Source of the DNA: Diphasiastrum complanatum
Taxonomy: Eukaryota > Streptophyta > Lycopodiopsida > Lycopodiales > Lycopodiaceae
Length of the DNA: 64,000 bases
Direction: 5' to 3'
NCBI GenBank assembly: GCA_029204225.1
Contig: CM055095.1
Location: forward strand, 57,930,865-57,994,864
A program made the position numbers and the translations under genes. A model generated the notes under the pieces. The model searched no databases. It saw only the letters and a list, made by a program, of their open reading frames with translations, and had not been told where the DNA came from. Shown one piece after another: positions 34,495 to 45,900 of this stretch (its first letter is position 1; each line of letters begins with the position of its first letter).

Positions 34495-37400
34495 AAGAAA
34501 GCTTTATTAATGTCTTTTCCATGCCAAAAGGCATATAAGACCATTGTCAATGTATACTACTAAGATAGGTACATGCAGTATTAGTAGGGATAACAAGAAA
34601 ATATTTGCTAGTTTTGAAAACTGAGATACATGAAGACTAAGAGTTCTAGTTTTTGCGCAAGGTTATCTGAATACGATGATGAATCATGAAGCTTGAGATG
34701 AGAGGAGTTCTAACACAGAGTGCTGGAGTACATGTCAAGTATGTAAAAACCATGGGAGCGTATATAAACGTCTCTAAGAAAAAACTATGCATAACAGAAA
34801 AATGAGTAATATAACTGTAAACTACAAACTGCCCACTGTCCATAAGGGGGGGAGCGAAATAGCTGCCAAGAGTAGAGATCATGTAGGGTTGCTGTTGAAA
34901 AACGATGTGATACGAGCTGCAACAGGAGGCAACATGGCCCGTCGTTCGCATCATACCACGGTGGGTGGAAAGGTCGGGATGATCGTGGATGGACTGGTTT
35001 GTGTTTATGAGGTTTAGAAGGGAAAGCCAAAGTAGCAGCAGTGTGTAGACAAGTGGTGAGGAAGGTGGCTTGTGACTCCAGCGGTTCACTGCATGGAAAG
35101 GAGTGAAGTAGGGAGGCGAGGGATTCCTTGTAGAGTGGGATAGAGAGGGGGTGGAATGTGTATGTGGGTGCACAGGGAAGTATGGATTGGTGTTGATGTT
35201 GTGGCGGTGGTGGAAGGTGGCCAATAGCGAAGGATAGGAAAGAATGATCAGAAAGGGTGGTAGGGGAGATATGGAAGCTTTGGATGAGAGGGATGGATGA
35301 CGGTGACCCCATGAGGTAATCAACTACACTATGACCGCCACTGTGCGGGTGACAAGTATAGCTGCCAGAATTAGGCCAGTGAGGTAGGCCATTATAAATG
35401 GCTAACTCATGTGCCTCACCAAATTGTAACAGGTACTCACCATATGAAGTAATAGGTCCCGGTCCATCGGCAGAAACCCTGGTGATCCCCAAGCTGTCAC
35501 TATCAAGGGCATGAACTCGCATCTGATCTGTAGCATCATGGAACTCTGTCTGTTGTGAAGCGGTCCGGGCATTAAAATCCCCAATGAGGAAAATATGCCA
35601 CACTCTGTGCAAATCCAATGATATCCACTGAAAGGTCCAAATAAGGTGAGCCAACACCCTCAACGAAGAAGGAGGACTCTGGAGGAAAATAGCAGGCAGC
35701 AATGAAGATGTCCCTGTCCAAACCAATCGCTCGTCTTGTGATACGAAGCCAAATATACCGTGCGTGCTCATCATGTCTGACAAACTCGAACATCTGATGA
35801 AGGGACTCTCTGTAGAGACAAGCCACTCCTGTGTATCCGGTATCCCACGAACCCTGATGTTATGGGCCTTTTGCTCCCTTGACCGCTCTTCCGAGAAATG
35901 GGGGGGGGGGGGGGCGCTAGGCTTGGTGCCTTTCTTCAAGACTGTTGCCCATGAGTCTTTATGCTGCTCAATTTTAATTTCAAGCTCCCATATTATAGTG
36001 GTGGTCGATTCCGAGGCTGCAACTTGCTTAGTGTTGATCACCTGCTCCAATGAAGCGACTTTGGACTGTTGGGACAGAATCAAAGGCTTTCCTGAAGTCC
36101 ACAAAACAACAGTAAACCTTTTCTCTCCTGTGTCTAGCTTCCTCAATGAGGGCTTGAAGTGTGAATATGATCTGTAGTGGAATAATGAGCGCAGAACTCT
36201 GCCTGACCCAAAGCATGTAATCTCTTGGACTTTGCCTCTGAGCTAACTACAGACTAGAGGATGGTGCCATATAACTTCGTGAGAACATGTCCAATCATAA
36301 TAGTGCGGTAATTACCAGGTACGGATGTATGATGTTGGTGCACCAAGAGGATGGGAAGCCCTCAACAACAGCATGGTTAAGAAGAGTGGATAATGTAGGG
36401 GTAAGGGTATCGGAAGCGTGAATAAGCAGCTCAGATTCAAGGTCTTCAATGTCTCTGGTGCGGTGGGTTTTCAGCTTTTTGATTGCTGCCCGAACCAATT
36501 CAGGGGTGAAAAAGGTGAAGTCTGAGGTCGAGGAGAGATGGAGATGGGCGTATCAGTGGGTATAGTGTAAAGCTGGGTAGCATAGTCGGTCCGGATATGT
36601 AAATCGTCCAGAAGAGGGGGTGGGGCACGAGGGATAAACTCACGCCAAAAGACACCAGAGCAGGAGCTGAGAAGGAGGTTCACAAGACGGTTTCCCTCAG
36701 AGTCAATCATCATAGGCACGTTTTTTGCGATGGTGTGTGGCTGTACAATTGTCATGAAGAGCGGAGGAGATGGCGGGCGTAGAAACGAGCATGAGTGACA
36801 GAGTGGTGAAGGGATCGGCATTGCGCATCATACCATGATGGATGGAAAGGTCGGGATGATCATGGATGGACTGTTATAGAATTGAAAATAGAGATAGAAA
36901 GGATCGTTAAATCGAGGTTTACCAACCTAGGAATCCTCGATGGTCTTCTACAACTCAAAATAGATCAAAATCGGCAACATGCAAGCAAATACAGTGACAT
37001 GCAATCAACATGCAAGCAATTGTAGTGACATGCAATCAACATGCAAGCAATTGTGGAAACATGCAAGCAATCTGAAGAATTCTAGAGGCATGCATGCAAC
37101 ATGCATGGACTAGTACTTGCACATGCAAACGGAAATTGATAGCAAATTGTAATTTTGTCGACATGCAATGAATAGATCAAACTTTTGAAGTAATCGGATC
37201 TTCCGGCTATGGAGGGCAGCGAGCAAGATGAAGAGGATGCGAGCAGAAATTTGCATGAAACTTCCATCAGAAACTTGCTACACAAACTAAAATAATAGTA
37301 TATGCTGTAAGGAGCATTCTAGCATCATTAATCCTGGAAATTGCTCCTCCAATTGGGTCGATTGGATCACGAATGCTTGTTGTCCATGACTTTCCAGCAA

Positions 37401-39453
37401 GAAGAACTATACATTAGCAAGAATACAAAGCAATAAATCAGATCCAACAAGACACCAATCTAGGATAGCATTACACTAGCATTACTTAGCAAGAGATTCT
37501 ACCACAAAAAGCAAATCACAAGAGCATATGTGAGAAGAAATCTCTCTCTCTCCAATAGTGCGCCCATCTAGGAGGAGGTATCATTTATAGATTGAAAACA
37601 AATGATATGTGATGTACATGGCTTCCAAGTGTCAAAAGTAGGTGAAATAGGTGTCCCACATGCTAAGTATGCACTTTCCCTCTTCATGCAATGATTTGCC
37701 TTGGTCCACAAGTTTCCTATATAGGAAAAATGCGCCATCCTACAACATAAGAAAATTCATGTAATTCCAACATATAGTTGGTAGCATGTAAAATTACCCC
37801 CTAGGGTCCCATGTACAACTTATGGGCCCACTCAAGGTTTTGAAACCTTTACAATAAATTTTTATAACGTTTACAAACTTGGTAAGCCTATTTAAACTTT
37901 GAGAGAATACAATGCAAATTAAAATTGCGTGGCGCTAAAATACATGGTGAAATTGATCAAACTTAAACCATAACATGGACTGGCTTGTGTTTATGAGGTT
38001 TAGAGGGAAAAGCCAAAGTAGCAGCAGTGTGGAGACAGGTAGTGAGGAAGGCAGCTTGTGGCTCTAGCGGTTTGCTATGTGGAAAAGGGTAAAGTAAGGA
38101 GGCGAGTGATTCCTGGTAGAGTGGGATAGAGAGGGGGTGGAAGGTGTATTTCGGTGCACGGGGAAGTATGGACTGGTGTCGAGGTTGAGTAGGTGGAAGG
38201 TGGCCAATAGCTAGGAAAAAATGATCAGAGAGGGTGGTAGGGGAGATATGGAAGCTGTGAATGAGAGGGATGGATGACGGTGACCCCATGAGGTAATCGA
38301 CCACACTATGACTGCCATTGTGAGGGTGACAAGTATAGTTGCCAGGATTAGGCCAGTGAGGTAGGCCATTATAAATGGCTAACTCATGTGCCTCGCCAAA
38401 CTGTAACAAGTACTCGCCATATGAAGTAATAAGTCCCAGTCCATCATCAGAAATCCTGGTGATCCCCAAGTTGTCACTATCAAGGGCATGAACTCGCATG
38501 TGATCTGTAGCATCATGGAACTCTGTCCGTCGTGAAACTGTCCGGGCCTTAAAATCATCAGTGAGAAAAATATCCCCCCGCTCTGCAAATCTGATGATGT
38601 CCACTAAAAGGTCCAAATAAGGTGAGCCAACACCCTCAACAAAGGAGGACTGGAGGAAAATAGCGGGCAGCAATGAAGATGTCCCTGTCCAAACCAATTG
38701 CTCGTCTTGTGATACGGAGCCAACTATACCGTGCATGCTCATCATGCCTGACGAACTCAAACATCTGATGAAGGGACTCTCTGTAAAGACAAGCCACTCC
38801 TCCCAAACCACGGCCACTAGTTGATCTAGTTTCAGATCTGTATACTAAATCCCATCTATATCCCAAGAAGGTGGGTAGGCCGCGCACCTGGCTCTCGTGA
38901 GTCTCCATGAAAAACAATAGGTCTCGTCCAGTGATAAAGTCAATCAGATCACCTGTTTTACAAGATGAGTGGATGCCATCACAATTCCATACCCCAATCT
39001 GAAGATGGTATGGATGGGGCCCCAGGATGCTCCCAATCCCGGGGACCCCGAATTCCTAGCTCTAGGGAACGACTAGAGGCGCCAGCAACAAATCGTATCT
39101 GACCATCTCGATATATGGCCCGTGTACCAGTCTCTCGAGCCACCTGGAAGGCTTTATGCCTCTCCTCAACCTGGATGTAGGTAAGATCGTCATCCATATA
39201 TATGGTAGTGCATCGTAACTGGGCTCTACAGCGTAAAGCCTCTCTGCGGCTGTCTAGGGATGTGAAGCGAATGATCAGTGTGGCTGCATCTCTGGTGGTC
39301 CTCCAAGCTGTATCTAGCCCATCTGTCACATGTCCTAGAGTGGTCTCAATCGTAGCTTCGGCAATGGCATCCTGTGTGTTCGGTATCCCACGAACCCTGA
39401 TATTATGGGCCTTTTGTTCCCTCGACCGCTCTTCCGAAATGGTAGCTGAGATA

Positions 39454-39496
<43 letters not shown>

Positions 39497-39917
39497 ACAT
39501 ATCACAAGAGGGAGAAAAGAAATGACAAAGGGAAGAAGCAGAGCAAACAAAGTTGAGAAAGAGGAAGAAAACAGTGAGCTATAATAGCTTGGCAAAGTGA
39601 TATGATACCATGGTATGAATTCAATCCCATATTTAGCAATACATTAAGCACAAATAGATATAAAAACAATCAATGTTCTAGAACCAAGAATACCAAAAGA
39701 ACATCCATTACCATCAACGATCATTTTCTTACAATGAAAAGCAACGAGTCTATCACAAAGAACTCACCAAATCATAAGTTGTTGAATAGATGTCTTTGCT
39801 ACTACTTAAGCTCTACAAAACCTTATGGTTAAAACCCCAACACGTTAATCAAGGAAACATCGTGAGTTGGCTAACCTCGTTCAATCCACCTGCACCCATT
39901 CTAGAAGGGCCTAAAAT

Positions 39918-39957
<40 letters not shown>

Positions 39958-42900
39958 TCTTTCGAAATTTGAAGCTAGAGGTGTCAGAAAAGTTACCACA
40001 GGAATAACTGGCTTGTGGCAGCCAAGCATTCTAAGGTAAGGACCCCCGGACACGCGTCCAGGGATGCGTGTCCGGACGCGGACGCGCCAGGGGCACGTCC
40101 GGGGTGGACGCGTCCACCCCAGACGCTTTTTTTTTTTAATAGTGTATTTTAGGGTTAAAAAAAAAAAAATTGGACACGGACGCAAAAATGCCAAAACCCC
40201 CCCAAACGCACATGTAAGATATAGATATAAGCAGCCCCTTACAACAATAGCGGGTCTCTAAATGCACTAGCCCATTATTATGTGTGTGTGTTCCCAATCT
40301 GTTCAATAGATGGTTCAATAGATGTTTCCAACTCATGGTGTAGCAATTTTAAACTAGACTAGGGTCCGGCTCCCCAGTTGGACCTTGGGTTTAGCCTGGC
40401 CACGAGGTCCAGTAACATAAAAAAAATTCAGGTCAAAAACCTAAAATGTTTTGGGGCCTTGAACCCACGACATTTGCAAACAACTTGCTATTGATGATGA
40501 TAGAAAATAGACTTGTTGGAAAGCAAGGTTGGCACCTATAACAAAAGGATGATAGATGGACTCCTATTGACTTAAATGCTCCATAATTGTTGACAATCAA
40601 TGACAATAATAATTTTACAAAGTACTGAGTTTACCTACATGCTAAGAGTTTGTCAATTCACCAACAAAGGAAACCCCAAGTCAAAAATGATTATCTACTC
40701 AAAGAGCATCTTATGGATAAATAATCATCTCAAGTTTTGAGTCCCAAACAACTTAAAGGTCAAATGCAAGACCTAATATTATTAACAATAAGAAGCTAGT
40801 TGGAGATATTATTCTCCTTGGGGTCAAAGACTGCACTTTTGAGCATCATTGGCACACATATATCCAAATCAACATATCGTGTTGGGAAGAAATAAAGAAA
40901 TATTTCACTGCTAATGGGCAAGATCTTATCTTGCTTAGGTGATTCCAACCTCTAAAACAAAGAATCAATTTGATGGAAATCAATACTCAATGCATCTTGC
41001 AAACATAATCAATATGATCACTACCGAAAAAGTTGGGCTTCATGTAAGTCATGGAGATAAGCAACTTATACAACGCTTGTTCCTCTCTAGTGTTCCTATT
41101 GTGTTCTTTGTCCAACGCTCATCAAAACGGAGTTGTGGTTGCAAGCATGAATTCCAAGCTTATAAAATAGCACTATGTGATGACTCTTCAATTCCAATAA
41201 TTTCATGCCTCTAGTCATCCATCCAAAAAGAACTTTTTGAAAAGCTCTTGATGGGGGAGAAAAAGAAACTAGAGAAGGCAAACAAATAAAGAGGTCATAG
41301 TGCCACGGTGATAATGCTACTTTTCCCAAGCTTTGTCATCCAAATTTAACAATATGATTTCATAATGTACATAGTAGAGTTAGGTGTTATTCAATCTAGG
41401 GATGAAGAAACCGGAAGCATTGGAAAGCAATTGTGTTGGAACAATGACCTTCACATCCATGATGGATGACATCTGGATTATGCACGAGTAGTCCACAATG
41501 TGCCGCATCAACAAACACAAGGCACATCATGCTCATTGATTAGTTACAGTGTAGAATAAGTTCGTCGTCATTTACTGAACATACCTACAATGTACTCATT
41601 CATGTTACAAATGACTAAAGGGACGAAGTGCCATATGTGATGTATTTAGCTGCACTAGTAGGAGGATATTGGATCATCTCTCTCCCTTCTAATTGTATTG
41701 AGCAAGTTCTCTCATCCAAGCTTGGTGTTCTCTCTCCCTCTCCTCTCCCATGGCTTGATTGATTATCGTGCTCTAATCTAGCATGCTATCCAAGCAGGCT
41801 ATGGTTAACACCCACTAAGATCCGGCATGCAGTAGGTTTTCATTTCCTGAAGTACATCTTTAATCTAAAAAGAGATTTATGTTTTCTAGGAGAGAATGTG
41901 TAGGAATTTTGAATAGAGAAAGATAAGCATTTAGTGCTTGCTGAATTCTTGTGTGAATTTTGTATGCGAGTGCACAATTCATGTAGAGAATGCCCTCCTT
42001 ACATGGATTGAAGCAAGAGCATGAATCAGCCCATTAGTGTGCAAATGTGCCTCTGTTGCAATCAACGTGTAGTGCTGAACTGTGTACAAAAAAGACACAG
42101 AATCAGCCTGGAATGGAGTATTAGTCATTGACAAGAGGCTGTCCTGTTTAGCTTGCTTGTTTTCAATGGTGAAAAATAAACAGCATAAAAGGAACCTACC
42201 GCCAATCAATGCCGAAGTACCCTGCCCAATAATTAGTATAGAAGGTATGTTGGGTTGACAATGTGGACAGTAGCAAGTTGCAGTGTGCAGATCAGCATTC
42301 CTTCAAGCATGAATAAAGCAACCCGCTGAGAAGGCCTGTGCAACCTTTTCTTTTGAGCGTGACTATTTGTTGATGAAGCCCATTGTTGTGTGTGTGCAGA
42401 ATCTTGGAGGCAGCCGTGCACATGGCCCAATTCACTTAGAAGGAGACGGCCCAATGTATGGAAGAACAATCCCTTGGCCTTGTGTGGATGGGTCTTTGCC
42501 CTTGTTAAATTTTTCTTAACCCTTTGCTAAACTTTAGGCTTTTTCAGATGTCTTCTAGAAAAAAAATGAAGTTTTCCAGGTGTCGAAGTTTCAAGGTTCT
42601 TACCTTTTCTTCCTTCAAAATGAGTTCCTTAACATCTTGACATGACCCTGAGATTGATAATTGAAAAGTAAAAAGCTGTGAAAGAGCAGTATTCTGTTAA
42701 AGTGATATCTGTGCTGTGAAACACACAAAACATGAAGTTCTGAAAGTCGAAGATTTTCAAAGGAGACAAGTGCAGTGAAGTTGGACAGTATGTCAGAATG
42801 AAGTTTTGCACTTTAGCCCTTTGTAACAGCTTCCAACATTCCAAGAAAAATTGATCAAGCCTTTATGTGAAGAGATTAGCCTTATTTTTTGCGCCATTTG

Positions 42901-45900
42901 TGCTATTTTAAAAATCGGGGGTATGCATTCTTGACTGGAAACAGTTTGATACGTGGTAAAACATAATGAGCAGCTCTGGAATTCCAACAAGCTATCTTCT
43001 GCTATTTGACTGATGTCTCTTGGTCATGATGATTAAATATGTTCCTAATTTGTTCAAAAGTGCTGTTAATTGTGAAGAAGCTGATTGTTATGACTTAAGG
43101 GGAGTAATCAGCCTACTTGAACAATTTTTGGCAGTCTTTTGCATAATTATAAGAATGGAACAAAATGTGTGTGAATGAAACAAGATTTTGATATGATGCA
43201 ACTGGTCAATTTCTTTTGAGTTCGATTTTACAATCCAGGAGTTTTTTCCAAGGCACAGTTAACGTATAAGAGGCTAATTCATTCACTGATAAGGGTGAAG
43301 TGGTAAAGATGTGGAAGACACTGCAGTCGGTTGTCCTCTTTGCTAAAATTTGTGAGCATAACGAGTGGTCAACAATGTGCCACATCAGTAGACACACTGG
43401 CTATTAAAGTGCAATGATTAGCCAAGTCCTATAATCAGTTACACCATACTGTAAGTTAGTCATTTGTTGTACATACTTGCAATGTATTCATTGATGTTAT
43501 AGATGAAGGCCCAAGTCCCATGATGTAATCAATGAGGTCAGATCCCCTCTTTCAAAAGAACCTGATACCAGTGGGGACACTAGGAGAGGGTCGGTGGATC
43601 ATCTCTTTCCCTTCTCCTTCCTTCTCATTGTATTGTGTAAGTTCTCTAATGCAAGCTTGGTGTTCTCTCTTCTTCTCTCACAGCTTGATTGAATACATTG
43701 TGCTCTGATTTCTGACATATTTCACAAGGGTTTGGATGAAAAATTCATAACTTATGATGTTGACAATAGATTAATGATTAGAGAGGTAGAGAAAGATTAG
43801 ACAAGATGAGATGAAACAGAGAGGAAGGAATGGGGCAAATCTCCTACGAAGAACTGCAAAAGCATTATTAAAATCAATGTGGATTGTTGTATTTATGCTA
43901 GTCTTGGGAAACCCTAAACAGCACTTGGCCTATGTTAGGTTTGATAAATTTGGACTCCCTTGTACAGCTTCTAGAAGTTAGTATTAGGATCCTAGCCATC
44001 AATCACGGCCCGTATTAATGTACTCCAATAAAATGGATTGTCCTAGAACCAAAAGAGGTCCTTGTAAATGTACTGTACCATCTCCTTTTTGTGATACTCC
44101 CTTAAATTAAAAGCATTGCCCTCAAGTTGGGCAGAGAAATATAAATAGAAACAAAAGCTAATGTAGCTGCTACAAGATACAACTACAAATTTGCATTTGT
44201 TAAAGAGATTGCCAACCAAAGGGTTCTCACATGGTCAAATGAGATATACACCCTAAGAAAAAAATGTCTTTGCTAGTGTTTGCATTCATTGGTCATATAA
44301 ACAATGTCTTGAACTCAGAAGTCTGAACTATCATCATAGTTAGTTGAACTTCGATGTATGAATAAGGTGGTCATCACTTGATGGCAGCTATCAAATGCAA
44401 GTTATGCTCTACTACATATTGTACAAATTACAATGTACCTACCATATGTAATATTTTGTACACAGCATATTTTGTGACATATGGGTACAGCAAAAAATGG
44501 CACTTTAAATACTTTGCACGGATGTACAGCAGTGCGGCACATTCGAAAGCACGATGGCAACCTCCTTCAAAGAATTCAGTTTAAAACAAAAAAATTAGCA
44601 AACGGTTGGATGTGGGAGGCACAACGTCAATCTCAATAATTGATAGATTTGATGAAGATATGCGAGTGGTGACAAAAAAAATAAGTAAATTGCGACAATC
44701 CAAGTGCCAAGAGATAGCTCTGGAAATAGATTAGGCTGCCTTCAAATTGTTGAAGGTAGATAGATGAATTTAAAGGTGAGTCATTGAAGATCCGAGTAGG
44801 AATCAAACAATCATTGATGAGACAGACTGTTTTGTAGGTCAACATCAAGAAATAATGTGACAGCCACTATGGATATTGCAGTCATGGCCGTTTCAACTTT
44901 ATGCTTAAAAGGCATCCAATCTATCAAGCCTTGTCAAAACATGTTCATTTGTATGTACGCCACTACATAGAGGCCCCTTTGAACAGGGTGTTTAGCTGTT
45001 GGTTAAGCATCTGTTGGTCCCTCTTGAGATACATCGAAGCAGGCCTCCAGCTCGCAAATTTGATTTACAAGCTCATTTGCATCTGAAGATTCAAAGGAGA
45101 TGATGAGATACACCGTGTCTTTGAAATCATGAGCAAGAAATGTGTTGAGTTGTACAACTAGAGTTACAACAAAATTTGGAAGCCAAGCCACTAAACTAGA
45201 GTGGCAGATTTTGAAAACTAGAAGTTGTTGGCATCATATAGAGTGAACTAAATCCAGTTGTTCACTAATGTATTTTTGGAACATAGTAAGTTATCCATAG
45301 ATATCTATATAGGTGTTCGCTTGTCATCCACAGACATAAAGATAGAATGCCCTCAACATGGCCCAACTCATCCTCTCACAAACCTTTATGTAGACTCACG
45401 TTAAGTCAGATTGCATGAAATATAAGATGTACTTTGGTTCCTGTAAGTCTTAACTTAGAAGCAAAAGAGCGAATTGCTTCACTATCCTAAAGGTCCACAA
45501 TACCTTACAATTCATGCTTTATTTCTCTCATTGCTTTCAAATCTTTAGGGATTCTGATAAGCCCAATACCCGTCTTTGAGCTCTCTAAGAAAATCTCTTC
45601 ATATTCATGTAGAGCCTTGATCTCTCCTGAGCACTTCAGATATTCTCATGTGCTAATCATAACATCATTTGCATATCTTGCAAGAAATAAACAACTTTCT
45701 TTTCAATTCATTCTTTTAGTTTTCACAACAATGTTCTTGGTCGAAAACCCTAAATAGGCATAAAAAGACTACATTTACGTACGTATGCTTTGCACTATTT
45801 TAATTAAACTAAAATCATTGGAACATTCTTTTCCCATCCATATTGATTACTAGAAACATATGGAGGAAGCATATGCTTCATAGTCTAATTAGTCATTAAA

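Noticed and set aside
34785-36146. 453-residue minus-strand ORF taken as one gene
   Set aside because: It joins an out-of-frame piece of LINE reverse transcriptase, ORF1 and endonuclease across a junction and a deletion; it is a fusion of two LINE remnants.
36867-37980. hAT insertion with an 8-bp duplication ATGGACTG
   Set aside because: The TG...CA ends and a 5-bp TGGAC duplication explain the same bases as a solo LTR, with better-matching inverted ends.
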